From positions 2,194,626 through 2,258,625 of the forward strand of contig NC_091341.1 of assembly GCF_038502225.1 (NCBI RefSeq): 64,000 bases of DNA, in the 5' to 3' direction. Positions 32,336 to 44,245 of this stretch are shown one piece after another (the first letter of the stretch is position 1; every line of letters starts with the position of its first letter). The notes under the pieces were generated by a model. It did not search any database. It was not told the origin of the DNA and saw only the letters and a list, made by a program, of their open reading frames with translations. Source of the DNA: Cherax quadricarinatus (lineage: Eukaryota; Arthropoda; Malacostraca; Decapoda; Parastacidae). The position numbers and the translations under genes were made by a program.

Positions 32336-33284
32336 TTGTTATTACCAAGTAAGGAAAAACACTCTCTTGTAACCCACTCAAAAATGGACAAACCATTTAA
32401 CTTTTCTTACCCATCTCTTCATGTATACCCACAACTATATCCTGCCCTAGTCCATCATTCCTCTGTGGCCTATATTATAAAATGTAGGCTACTAATTACA
32501 TTTACCTTAAATTTCTTATACTACTATATTATTTCTGGCTATTGCAATGTGGTGCCTTCGAAAAATTAACTTTTCCGTAAAGACGAATTTTGTAAAAAAA
32601 AAAATACATTAGACTGTTAGTAATTTGGAATTATTCTAGATTAGAAATTCAACTGAGACAGAAAATTCATTAAACAATTTAAGGTATTTTATTGTTAACC
32701 AATTTGTGAGCAGTCTCAGGATGGAATTAATCCGTAGGTTAATTCCAGCCTGGGCCTGGAAAGTAAATGGAAATATAGCTATTTGGTTCCACTCTTGTTT
32801 TAGGAGAGGTAAAAAGTTGCCTAAAATTACATAAAGTGTATCAATGTTCCAAAATGCAAATAATTTCATTCGAAGAACAAAAAAAAAAAAAATACTGGAT
32901 ATATCAGCTAAGCAATAATTCAGTATCCATCTGTAATGCTCCCTAGCACAATCAAATTATAATATTAAAAGGTTTAAATAAATATACTTTTATATAAAAT
33001 AATTCATTTAAATCAAATGAGAAACTGGAAAGTGGCGGGAAGACAGCGAGGTTAGTCCAGCGTGGGAGTACTCCGTGGCAGACACCAGTGTTTTATGTCT
33101 TTGTATTAGTGATCCACACACGGATTCTCGCTCAATTACCAGTCAAGATGTGGAGACCGCCATCACATCAGTTGGACGAGTAAAAACGGGGTAAGATTAA
33201 TGTCAGTATTATGCAAAGAACTTAATACACCTACGTACCACTAGGCATGGAGAGCCATGTGTTAGGATCTCTTAACAGTCAGAA
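32336..33284. other. No gene seen
   Basis: Two 77-codon frames (32336-32569 plus, 32636-32869 minus) without domain. A-runs at 32598 and 32879. Nothing else recognised. Confidence 0.4.
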
Positions 33285-35180
33285 AACTTGATTTTAGGGG
33301 TTTGCCTGGATCCTGGTAATGTGTTCTTGATCCAAGGAATTAGTTACCCTTCCTCGGCGCTTCAAGGGAATGCCTTGATGTTGATGAAAGACTTGATCTA
33401 AGGAATTAGAATATGCTCGTCGTTTCTCGGCTCTTGGTTCTGACGAAGAGCTCCTGATCCAAGGAAGGAGCTACCCTCCCATATCCTTTCAAGGGGTACC
33501 TTGCTGCTGATGAGAGTCTTCCGATCCAAGGACTGGAGCTAATTTCCTCAAAATCTGATTGCCTTCCATTTCCCAGGCGCAGTATAACCCCCAATAATCA
33601 GAATATTCATAAACAACAGCCTAGCCCGTTCATGGAAGTTCTTGATGCTCGTGAGGAACTTGATACAAAGAACTGACTTGTCATCTCCTTTAGGTCGAGC
33701 CTGAATACCTATTTCCAAGGAGCAATTTGGCCCCTATGGGTTTAGCTCTTCCCACTGATTGAAATAAACTATAGCTTGGTTCGAATAGACTTCGCAAATA
33801 TTCAAGTTTGTCTCCACTAGACATAAATGTATATAAATCTAACCGTATATTAATTTTATAAAAAATATATTCTCTGTAAAGTATTATGTATTTTACTACT
33901 AAAATATCTTCAAGGGGGAAAAGGGTCACCTTGATGCCGTGGAAAGGCTCTTGATCCCATGAATTTGAGATCCTGTCCCGTTTTCTCCTTAAGGAAGGTT
34001 TTGATGCTAGTAAATGGCTCTTGATCCAGGGAGTTAGTCCTGTTCTTCCATTCCATGGATCGAACTTCATTGTTTCCTGACGCTGTGACCCCTGTGGGTT
34101 TATCGCTTCATGATTATAATATCCATTTCCTTGGATCGAACCTGATTTCCTCCTATGCCTAAGTTCTATATTTTACAGGTTTACCTGGAGTGCTTCCGGA
34201 GGTCACCGCCCCCGCGACCCGGTCCTAGACCAAGCCTCCTGGTTGCTACCTGATCGACCAAGTGTCCCCATGAATATAAAATAATGCAAAAACTATTATT
34301 TACAAAATCGTAAGCATTTTTTTAATCAAACCTACTGTATATAACTTATTGTCATTGTAACGTAGAACGTAGGTACATAATAAAGATAAACTGTATATAT
34401 CACCAATTAGAAGAATGATGCAGGAGAGACGACCCTTTCTTAAAGCAAAGTTCATTGTTGCCTGAAGCCTTTGTTGACTAGATGTTGTTTTAAGTGATTC
34501 CCCATAGGCATAGTTCTTGATTTTACTTTAATTCATATTTTAGGGGTTAAAGTATCCTTGATTTATTCCTGCCTTTTAGCCGGTGAGGGTGCTTAAAAAA
34601 TCTGATTGTCTCCCACTTCCAGGCGCTGCATGAACCTTACGTATTTAGCGGTTCCCAGTAAATACATTATTTCTTCACAAATTGTGTACGGATATACGGT
34701 CTTAATACCCGTGTAGTCGATAGACAAATCTAATAAAGCAACCAATCCACGGGACCGAGCAAACATGTTTCTTCAGTTATATTTCTTCCTAACGTTGGTA
34801 TGCTTGCTTCGGCTTTGTAAGTGGAAATGTTATTATATTCATGAGCAGTATTAAACCTATAAGTCATTCAGGCCCAAGTTCTTGGGATTAGGGGGGCTCC
34901 TCCAAAATAGATTGACCATCAGTACAGAAGGTCAAGCTATATTTTTGTGACGGTCCTCGTTGCTCCAAATATTTTCTCAGAGCTGTTGGACTCCTCCCTT
35001 TAGGGGAGTTTGCCTTGATCCAAGTAATTTGGGCTGTCCTTTTCCTTGGATCAGACTTGAATAAGTAACAGAAAGGCACAATACCGTGACTGGAACAATA
35101 CACAAATAACTCGAACATAGGAGAATTGAATACCTATTTTATAGGCGCTGTATAACCATTACGGGTTTAGCACTGTCTCG
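33285..35180 (-). repeat. Cluster of degenerate antisense H-family copies
   Basis: Antisense H motifs recur many times: TTGATCCAAGGAATTAG (33337), CTGATCCAAGGAAGGAG (33448), CCGATCCAAGGACTGGAG (33510), AGGCGCAGTATAACCCCC (33575), TATGGGTTTAGCTCTTCC (33735), TTGATCCAGGGAGTTAG (34021), TGTGGGTTTATCGCTTC (34094), CAGGCGCTGCATGAACC (34620), ATAGGCGCTGTATAACC (35141). Order and spacing suggest several inserted or locally duplicated copies, now eroded. Interrupted by a CR1-A piece at 34180-34265. Confidence 0.55.
34180..34265 (-). mobile_element. CR1-A LINE or LINE-tailed SINE 3' end, 86 bp
   Basis: GGTTTACCTGGAGTGCTTCC, GGTCACCGCCCCCGCGACCC and CAAGCCTCCTGG match the CR1-A 3' end with about 15 changes. 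A short AAGTG follows. Confidence 0.7.
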
Positions 35181-36222
35181 TGAATGATAATTTGGCCTTA
35201 ACTTCTTTTCTTAAACATCGGCAGAGCCAGACTCCCACTCCAAGCGAGAAGAGGAGCAGATACAAATTTTCAAGAAACTGAACAGCTTCCTGTTATAAGT
35301 GCCGGATCAGTCGGACTGTGAAGACTACGTGAACATGCGAAACGGTAACACAGTGTGGTTGACCAATCTTTCAATGTGGAAGTTTAGTCTTTAGTGAGAG
35401 TGTAGTAGAAGAGCCCTCGAAACCGGTCACAGGTATAACGAGAACAAGCGTCTCAGGAAAAGAATGGGGAAATTTGTCATCAGTGTTCCAGGCAAGGGTA
35501 GAACGAGTCTTAGGCACGCTATCATGGACCGCACAAACTTTGTAAGGGTCCCACACAGTTGGTCGATCTAAATGTGTCGTGGCCACTCGCTCAGGAATTT
35601 TAGTTTTATATTTTCCAAGCCGCTTGTGGGTTTCATTGAATTAGAGTAAGCTAGAATGTTCTGACATCTTGAATGTTTGAGGGAAAGGGGCGTTCTTTTA
35701 AAAACATATTCCAGTATATTGACGCGATGTTTTAAAATAGTTGTGTTAACAAAGTTTACATTCGGTCAGAAAAACAACAGCTGGTGGTGCACAAACTCAT
35801 GATAAAGAGGTATTTGTAGCCCTGCCGAAGCTGGGAGGTAATAACATCTAAAAGTATTTTGTTTGTTGCATGAGCAGTTTATATTCTGCTCCTATTCTAA
35901 AAGTATGATGATAACTATTATATGCTGCCAGTTTCGTGTTTTTAAGTTCAACTGGAGTTTATTTGGGCACTTTCCACATGCTGCTAATGGACAATGTATA
36001 CATGATAACCTACTTTTTTGTTTTTAACCCAGCGCACTTTTATTTAGGGGGACGCATGGAGGTGGGGAACTTTTTTTTAATGTTACTATAAATAATCTAA
36101 TAAGACTACTGCTGAATGATAACTACTTTTTTTATATTTGCTGAAGACTTCTACGAACATCATAAGTTGATGAGAAATATTTAAAAGGCATGCAGCCAAC
36201 AGAATGAGAAACATTTGTGTTT
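35181..36222. other. No gene seen
   Basis: A 71-codon minus frame (35371-35586) has no motif. No repeat recognised apart from CACAATACCGTGACTGG just before (35075), which also occurs at 59580. Confidence 0.4.
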
Positions 36223-36410
36223 AAAGTATTATTATCATTATTATCAAGGGGGAAGTGCTCAACCCATAGGATTTTACAGCGCCAGGGTGAGGGGGGTTAG
36301 GTATTTAGGCTTAATTCAGGGAACGAGTGCATCCAATTCACTAGATCAAGAGCCCCTCACCAGCGTCAAGGAACCTTCCTTGAGTGGTGTGTTTAATGTA
36401 TGAAATAACT
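36223..36410 (+). repeat. H-family repeat, near complete
   Basis: ATTATTATCATTATTATC, then GTGCTCAACCCATAGG, GGCTTAATTCAGGGAACG, CTAGATCAAGAGCCCC and GGAACCTTCCTTGAG. Confidence 0.65.
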
Positions 36411-36775
36411 TACATTTTAGACAACTACAAATAGCTATAATGTCTGACAGCAGACAAGATGTTTTAATCCACTTGCCATATTGTCAGTACATGTGAGTGA
36501 TCAAATATAGATTTATAATAATCTGGTAACTTGATTGAACATGTTCTCTGTTCAAACTTGCATTCTCCCAAAGCCTAATAATACACTACACGTCAGCTTC
36601 CGGTAGTGAGAAGAGGTGGTAAACATGGGTGAGGTGAAGATAAGTTAGTTAAAAATCAGAAATGTCCTTTATGTAGTGTAGATATAAAACGCTTTTGGGC
36701 CACTGGGTCCCTAGACAGAACGTTCTATCCATTTACGGTTTGTCTTATATGAAACACTCAGAAATAATGTAGAAA
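36411..36775. other. No gene seen
   Basis: No motif or repeat recognised. Confidence 0.4.
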
Positions 36776-36910
36776 GTTACATATATTTTATGACTCACGA
36801 AATCGTAATGACACGATTGCAAACAAAGCATACCACGGGTGGGGATAGAACCCGCGTCTGGAGTTTTGAGACTGATCGCGGGTTCTATCCCCACCCGTGG
36901 TATGGTTTAT
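36776..36910. mobile_element. K-SINE foldback: 28-bp perfect inverted repeat
   Basis: 36829-36856 and 36877-36904 are perfect inverted copies, beginning CATACCACGGGTGGGG on the left, with a 20-base loop holding GGAGTTTTGAGACTGAT. The left side continues into the K tail (AATCGTAATGACACGATT at 36802). The right arm carries the tRNA-like box B GGGTTCTATCCCC. It looks like two K pieces in opposite orientation sharing one loop. Confidence 0.8.
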
Positions 36911-37407
36911 ATATTTTATATATACGTAATATCATATAATAAGGAACGACTTACTATCTGTAGGATTATGGGTAACTAAGATTTTAATACGCATTTTTTT
37001 TATTTGCTAACAAGTATTGATACATATTTTCCAACTGTTTTGTTTTTTATATGCACACTTTTTCACATTTTCTATTCAGTAATATAAATTTGAATTCCTG
37101 TTGACCAGAATTTTTTATGACTTGCATACATATGAAAATCTGGTATTTATAAATTAATTTAACAACTTAAAATTCTAAATATTTTCTTGCATTAATAGAG
37201 TCAAATGTTGACAAAATATAAGTTTTTAAAAAACCCACTGGTGGGTAATTTGGTGTTTTTCTCGAAACGAGTTTTTCGTTGAAAACCAAGGTGGAAAGAA
37301 ATGGGTTACCCACTACTGTACCATCCTGTTAATGGGCAGCCCAGAGTTATGACCAATATCTTCCTGAAGGATATACCACTCTACGAATCGTCAATATTAT
37401 CGTATAT
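36911..37407. other. No gene seen
   Basis: AT-rich sequence. No domain seen. Confidence 0.4.
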
Positions 37408-38609
37408 TTGAGGCCAGGGATTGTTGAAATTAACACTGTACTCGGTATTAGAATGTTGAGAAACGAACCAGACACTGTCACAGTGAATCTTACCAAGTGT
37501 CTAGAGGTAAATACACACAGATCTAAATGGATTGTGAAAACGTGCAATTGCATTAAGTTTTATAACCTGCATGAACTGTATCACTGTAGGCAACAAGAGC
37601 ATTTCACCCCTCCATGGAAGATGTGTTCATTTAATATCACATACCTACAAGTCCCTCCCAAGAAGCTCATTGCTAGTAATCCCTTCCTTAAATCTCTTGT
37701 TAGAGCAACTGCTCAAGAAAAAATTTCTCACCTAGCTGGTAGTAACAAGTTATCACAAGTTATATACACTGATGGATCTAAACAGGAGTCTTCTGGCAGG
37801 GCTGCATCTGCTCTTGTTGCCACCTCCCTAGTTAAGAACGATAATAAATTTGTTGAGTTAGGCATAAGAATTAACAACTGGGCGTCTACACTGCAAACTG
37901 AATTGTTTGCAATCCTAATGGCGCTAAAGCTAACCTATGACACTGAGCTTGACTCTATCATCATTACTGATTATATGTCATCATTGAAGGCTCTTGGCTC
38001 ATATAATGACTCCAACAACATGCTCATTGGGGAAGCCAGGTATAGATACTCAAAAATTAGGGACAAAGGAATTAATGTACAATTGCTATGGATCCCATCA
38101 CACATTGGATTACTCCTTCATGATAAAGTTGATATGTTAGCCAAGAAGAGTATCGAGAAGGAGAATGTAGAATATAACTTTGGTATAACTGTGTCTAGCA
38201 TTAGGAATAATATTAGGAGAGAAATAATGAAAATGATTGTTATAGGAATGCAGTTAGAAGCCTGAGTAGATCTATAACCCACTATGATAACATGAACGTA
38301 GATAAGTATGTTTATGGAGCAACTTGCAATGTGAACAGACTGACTGATGTTGTAGTGGCCAGGCTTAGGCTTGGTTACAAGTACTTCCGGCAGTTTGGGA
38401 GACACACAGATGATGATCAAACTAAATGTAAATTATGTGATCAGGCATATGGTCACTCTCTTGAACACTATGTGCTTAATTGTCCACTTATTGAGGAATA
38501 CAGAGACAGACAGTATAATAACCTATGTGACATGTCAAGATATCATATTAATGAAAATAAGATACCAGATATACTAAGCAAATTTCCTAAATTTGCTTGT
38601 AACAGATAA
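37408..38609 (+). pseudogene. LINE carboxyl end with RNase H domain and zinc finger (family E)
   Basis: The frame has no ATG at 37408. From about 37600 the sequence PWKMCSFNITYLQVPPKKL leads into an RNase H domain: D in VIYTDGSKQESSG, E in LQTELFAILMAL, D in IIITDYMSSLKAL, D in DKVDMLAKKS. The frame breaks near 38260. A second frame (38292-38609) continues with VVARLRLGYKYFRQFG, then CKLCDQAYGHSLEHYVLNC, a CCHHC-like motif. This order (RNase H, then a Cys/His knuckle) is typical of I/Nimb-type LINEs. The RT and endonuclease are missing, so it is a 5'-truncated dead copy. What 37408-37590 encodes is not clear. Confidence 0.75.
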
Positions 38610-38654
38610 GTGAACTATATATATGTAGATATAAATCCATATGTATTCCTGTTA

Positions 38655-38775
38655 ACCCTTTGGGGCCTAGTTCCTAGGCCTTTTGTGTATCCATATGCTC
38701 TCGCGCAACCGTCCACAGGATGGATATGGGGTGCACAATAAACTAGCCACTTCGGTGGCAAAATCTAAAAAAAAA
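38655..38775 (+). mobile_element. 3' untranslated end of the family-E LINE
   Basis: TTTGGGGCCTAGTTCCTAGG, GGATATGGGGTGCACAATAA and ACTAGCCACTTCGGTGGCAA, then a short A run at 38767. The antisense copy at 14985-15110 ends at the same point. Confidence 0.7.
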
Positions 38776-39069
38776 TGTTTGATAGTATCGACAGGTTGAT
38801 TCTTGAGTCCGTTGTTTATAATTTTGTCATGCCTATGGCTAATTACAATATGCCTCATGAAATTCAAATCATTTATGGATGATAATCCCTTTTACTGTAG
38901 GTGTCAAGATTGAACCTAAGAACACATAAAAGGATAAAGAATATAGCACATTCAACCTTGAGAATACAAGGGAAATTATAAATTATTTATGTCATATATA
39001 GTAATTTGAATCATTATGTTATCAAAAACACTATTCATGTATTGAGTGATTTGTGTAGGTACAGAACTT

Positions 39070-39205
39070 ATTGTTATTATAGGGAAGCACTAAACCCGTA
39101 GGGATTATATGCGTCTGAAGAATGGGAGGCACTTGGGTTTGATCCAAGAAACAGGAGGATAGGTTCAGTTTATTGTATCAAGAGCCACTCGTGGCGTAGA
39201 ATTTT
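39070..39205 (+). repeat. H-family repeat, diverged
   Basis: GGGAAGCACTAAACCCGTAG, then GATTATATGCGTCTG and TATCAAGAGCCACTCG. Confidence 0.55.
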
Positions 39206-40462
39206 AAATAAGATGGGACAGGACATCTTCCTGTGGGTTGCTTGTTTCATTTCAAACAGCTGATGACTTCCTTTTGCACAGGAAGCCTTTGACAGTGAAG
39301 ATTTATATTTTATCGAGCTCATTTAGGATTTTTTTTTTTTTTTAAATATCAAAGGCAGCCTTAATGAAGGTGATGTAGTTGTAGTGTTCAGAGTGAGGAA
39401 AATACAGTAGTGATACATTGGTGCACACCTTCCATGCATGACACCATATAACCGTGGTAACAAAAAATTCTTCCAGTTGAAGAGATAGTTTAGATACTTG
39501 AGAACCACCCAGGCAACTAGTGTGAAAATGGATCAAGAAGCATTTTGCTTGTTTGGTTTAGGCATATGACTAAGCTTCCCCATCACGTAGCTCCCCATGA
39601 ACAACCTAGAGTCCTAGATGCTTTCTCTGAGCATCACATTTTATTATAGATGGCGATTACCTGAACTAAGCAAACAGATCCATAAGTGGTGTATGCCTCA
39701 ATATATAATTTGCTTCGTTGTGTTCAATTATGTTATAATGTTGCATTTATCGAAATGTATTTGATGTGTTCTGTTGCAGGCAATGTGCTGGTAACCCCTG
39801 ATAAAACCTGGCGAGGCGTGAACCAGATTTCCACTAACGTCATGACAAGGTGAAATGGCTACTAATTTATGATTTACATGACATTCTTGTCTGTAAAGCA
39901 GTATACCATAATTAAAATAGTGATAATAGTTTTTAAAGGATAAGGATAGTCTTTTTCTAGGGTGTTGAAGATATGCTTCTTGAAGTTGAAACACACTGGT
40001 GTTAAACATGATGTAGTAAATTTATTAAGTTTTTACCATTGCAGGTAAGTGTGCATTTACAGCTCATCGAGGGACAGCTTACACGCCAAATATCAGGTAC
40101 GATCATGTTTTACATTTTTAAATTTTCTTTGTTTAACTGGCTGTAGCGCAGCAAGTTCAACAAAGAATTTTTGAGTAAGACAAATGTTGAATAGTTTATT
40201 AACTTCTACGTATTCCCCATATCCAGTTCGGTAATAAATTTGCACTTAAAGAAAATCTGAGGTAATACTTTATAATAAAGGCGGTAATACTATCCTCCAT
40301 ACATACGTTTATTTCTTGCGGGATAAAGTGAATTTTTTTCCTATGTTATGTATGCATATGTACGGTAAATCAGGCGAAGTCTCCATGATAAATGGTGGAA
40401 TTACCCTGGTTTTTGATAAACCATATTGATATATGTATATCTTTTACCACACCTCAGATAAT
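39206..40462. other. No gene seen
   Basis: Frames of 93 codons or fewer without motifs; GT-AG-like signals cannot be judged without a gene model. Confidence 0.4.
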
Positions 40463-40718
40463 CTGGAGTTTATCTGGAGAGTTTATCTGGAGAGAGTTCC
40501 GGGGGTCAACGCCCCCGCGGCCCGGTCTGTGACCAGGCCTCCTTAGGTCAGTGTCCCAGGATGCGACCCACACCAGTCGACTAACACCCAGGTACCCATT
40601 TTACTGATGGGGAACATAGACAACAGGTGGAAAGAAACACGTCCAATGTTTCTACTCTGGCTGGGAATCGAACCCAGGCCCTCACCGTGTGAAGCGAGAG
40701 CGTTAACCACCAGGCCAC
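40463..40718 (-). mobile_element. SINE with tRNA head (S1) and CR1-A LINE 3' tail, target duplication
   Basis: On the minus strand: head GGTGGCCTGGTGGTTAACGC (box A) and GGGTTCGATTCCCAGCC (box B), body (CCACCTGTTGTCTATGTTCC, AGTCGACTGGTGTGGGTCGC), then AGGAGGCCTGGTCACAGACC through GGGGCGTTGACCCCCGG to the 3' repeat CTCCAGATAAACTCTCCAG. The last 80 bases equal the CR1-A LINE 3' end. CAGATAAT flanks it at 40455-40462 and 40719-40726. A single flanking duplication shows that head and tail moved as one unit. Confidence 0.85.
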
Positions 40719-40726
40719 CAGATAAT

Positions 40727-41151
40727 GTGAGAGGCGCTTCATGACCCCCAACAGTTTTGTTTTGATTTCGGGTAGTACGTCTCACGATTAGGCTGTGAGG
40801 AGAACGTTCTGAACCAGCCTGATAATGATGCTTGTTATTGCGTAACTGCAGCCACTAAGGTATAAAATAATTGGTTCATAATTTCTGGCTTAGCTAGACG
40901 CTAGTTCTGCTATTGATTGTGATTTTTGGGTACAATCGTGCTGTTTCTGGGAAATAGTACTAATCTATAAAGGGTAGAAAACAATATCCACAGTACTATA
41001 TTCATTTTTTTAAAGTTCTGCTACTGACAAATACATTGGTAAGTTGTAAAGCTACTTCATTACGTAGGTAATATAGGTAGGCAGTTTTCGACTTTTACTT
41101 ATTACAGTTACACGTCCTAAATTTGTCTTCATTTATGCTTATTTTAGTTTT
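40727..41151. other. No gene seen
   Basis: No motif or repeat recognised. Confidence 0.4.
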
Positions 41152-41156
41152 CCTAC

Positions 41157-41862
41157 TGTGGAAAATACTGTATATATTTTCCAGAAATACAGTAGTTATA
41201 TGTAAATAGATGGCCATACTGTATTTAAAAGAATTATATTATGGAAAATGGGAAACGACCTGCGCCTGCGCAGACAGGACTCGCCATTGTTATTTTGAAT
41301 TGAATACAACGTTAGTGTAATGGGAAGAATTTTTCGTGCTCTCGAGATTAAAATTGGGTTGACACCTCTCAAATAGGAGGCGAAATTGTTGGATGTGCAT
41401 TCCTGCATAACTTGAGATATCAGGCGACAGGACAGGACAACTTCAGGAACCTCATATAAGCTGTCTAATTTATGTTTAAATTCTGGCCAGTAAATTTTTC
41501 ATAAATGTGGGCAAAAAGGGGGGGGGGGGTCCTGTACATGACACATTAATCTCCAGTCAAATTGGTGAGTGATATTAAGATATTTTCCTTCTGTTATATG
41601 TGTATATATATAATTCTTTATTAATTTAATATACAGTCACATATTTATATATTTACCAGCATTCCTGGTGATGTATTTTTCATTTGTAATTAATAGGTCC
41701 AGAGCAACTTGTGGATATGACAGTGGTAGGTATCGAAGGGGGACATTTTTTGCGACCTAGGTGTCCCAAATTCCTACTTGTCTAACTGATAAATAATAAT
41801 TATCTTTGTTCATTTACTGTTATGTAAATAATGATACATCCAAGTAAATGCAATTTTCCACA
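41157..41862 (+). repeat. Solo LTR of the BEL/Pao family, 706 bp
   Basis: It begins TGTGGAAAATACTGTATA and ends TGCAATTTTCCACA, so TGTGGAAAAT and ATTTTCCACA form inverted ends. CCTAC flanks it at 41152-41156 and 41863-41867. It matches the 5' LTR at 15330 throughout but has only a short TA run where that copy carries the 575-bp insertion. Recombination between two LTRs would leave this structure. Confidence 0.95.
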
Positions 41863-41867
41863 CCTAC

Positions 41868-44190
41868 TATTTATTTATCTTGATATTCTCCGTAGCTATG
41901 CTTATTTATGTGTTTTTTATATCGTGCTTAATCTTATGTCACTTTCTCATGTTTATTCTAATTATTGTTGATTAGCCTATTTATTTATTCCATATTTACT
42001 TATTCACTTCTATTCTTGTGTATGCTATTTACTTGTTCCATTTTCTTCACTTATTCTGTTCTGATAGTTATTCACTTTCCTGTATATCTTTTTACTGTAC
42101 TTTGCTTATTGTATCTACTTATTCTTCTCGTAGTTAACTGTTGCGTGTCCTGTATATCTGTTGCCTTAGTCTACTTACTTTGTTTATGCTTTACTTATGC
42201 CAGTTTTACTTATTCACTTGATCTGTTATGTCTATTTTATTTTTATTATCTTGTACTTATTGGCTTATTCCATGTCCTGTCATTCTTTCATACTCATCTA
42301 GTGACTCATTCTTAAAACTGCTAATCTTAATCATTCATTCTTTGTTACTTATTTTAGATTTATTCTTTCTTATTCATCGTGGTCATTCTTGCATACTCAT
42401 CCTAGTGATTTTTTTCATAGTTATTCTTGTTTTCTTATTCACATTATTCATTCTTGATTACTTATCCTATTATTTTGTTGCTTGTGCCTGTTTCATTTAT
42501 TACTTTCTTTGTGTATTTCTTTGATATTCATCTAGTCTTCACTTTTATTTGCTCTCTATAGCCATGCTTCTGTTATCGTTCTTGTGTTTTTGCTATTATG
42601 TTCTATGTATTTTGTTGTTTCTTATTTTTTTCGTCTTGTGTACTGGTTGTATTACCAGTCTTTGTCCGTCTATTGTATTCCTGTCTGTAGCTTTCTTCAT
42701 TTATAAGTTTTCTGAATAGCTTGCTTGTTTCTCTAGATATGTACTAAGCGCGTCTTCTCTGCTACCGATCTTGTCCTCATTTTAAATTCTAGATTTATCT
42801 AGAATTGTCACTGTTCATGTTTATTTCTTATCCACCGAAGTAGTCATTTATCTCTTACTTAAATTCAGTGTTGCTTGTTGCATTTCTATTTTTTGAGTGA
42901 GGAAGATAAATAGTTCACCATAGATTGTAGGTTACATTAGTTTCCCAGGGCTAGATACGAGAATCTAGGATTGGAGATAATCCTCAGAGTTGGAGACAAG
43001 AATATCAGATTGAAATACAAGAATATTGTTGAGAATGGGAGAATAACGCTCCAACAATTATGAAGTCACATGGTTAATTAAAAGAGAAAAAACAAATAGG
43101 CAGAACTGGGAGGTAGGTAGGCCAGCATCATACTCGAAAATGTTACTCTAGCGGTATGGAGGGTAGAACTCCGAAGAAGGTATTCACGTTGATAATCCTG
43201 GGTATACGAGTTTAAGTACCGGGTAATTTTTTAAATAAATGAGGCAGGTCATAGAAGAATAAGCACACTTTCGTTAAAAATTTCTATAACTTGCAGTGAT
43301 TTCGTTAAGTTTACTATGTATTAAAGTTTTATATGTGAATCTTTCGGTGTATATATTTTTTTTTATATTTGTTGTTACATTTATATTTGTGTAACATACT
43401 CATTTTTTTAATTATAGTAAATTTTTAATACCTGTATTTATATGCAGCTATTGTCGTAAACGAGCTGCTCTTACCCAATTTCCTAGGCTGTGTTCGCTAT
43501 ATTCGTATGTGTACACTGCATCGTCATTTATATTTACTTCCTTTTATAAAATTTCATCTATGCGCTGTCTTTATGTGAAGAGTCAATTAAGTCGTCATTT
43601 GGTTATACTGATAGCTAATTAATATTTTTTTATTAGATATCCCCAAAATGGACATACTTATTAAGCAATATCAGTTTTCACGCGGATTTCAATGATTCCA
43701 GGTTTTGTTAACTAATTTAGTACATTGACAAAATTTGCTCACACACAAACTAAACTTCAAGGATATTAACCTGTCCGTAAAATGCATCAGCCATTAAATA
43801 TTGCAGTGGTTCAAAAGAGGTATACTCAATTATATTTAACGTGATTTAGCAGGGAAAAAATCACACACAAAGTTGGCAGAACGATACCTGCACACTTCAC
43901 TAACGATCCCAGCCCTATTCTAATTAGGATGCCCATTTTTTTTTTATTGAAGGCAGTCAGAATCTACTTTCTTGAGTTATCACACAAACAAAATTTGAGG
44001 AATGGGATGTATTACACTTGATAATTGGGCACCTTCAAGTGCCAGTAATTACATGAACCCTTACCCTGGTACAGGAAGCCAGGCATTAAAAATTCGAAGC
44101 CGATCAAATGAGGCGTTCTTCAGTTATAAACGAAAGTTAAGAGGAAGAAAAAATGGAAAAAAATAGAAGAGTAAAATCAAGCGACCGCTT
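41868..44190. other. No gene seen; T-rich degenerate low-complexity tract
   Basis: 41960-42540 is made of TTATTC, TACTT and CATTC words on the plus strand, which gives spurious 98-116-codon frames rich in Leu, Phe and Ser. The rest is AT-rich without recognised families. Confidence 0.5.
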
Positions 44191-44245
44191 AAATTTATAT
44201 AATTAGGTATCCTTAATTAAAGATGATACCTAATTATATAAATTT
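44191..44245. other. Perfect 21-bp inverted repeat
   Basis: AAATTTATATAATTAGGTATC (44191-44211, 21 bases with the first A) pairs with 44225-44245 around a 13-base loop. Too short for a MITE with interior; function unknown. Confidence 0.7.

Noticed and set aside
41965..42524. Hydrophobic 98- and 116-codon frames that look like membrane proteins
   Set aside because: The DNA is a T-rich degenerate simple repeat; Leu/Phe/Ser/Ile content follows from composition, and the frames overlap each other.
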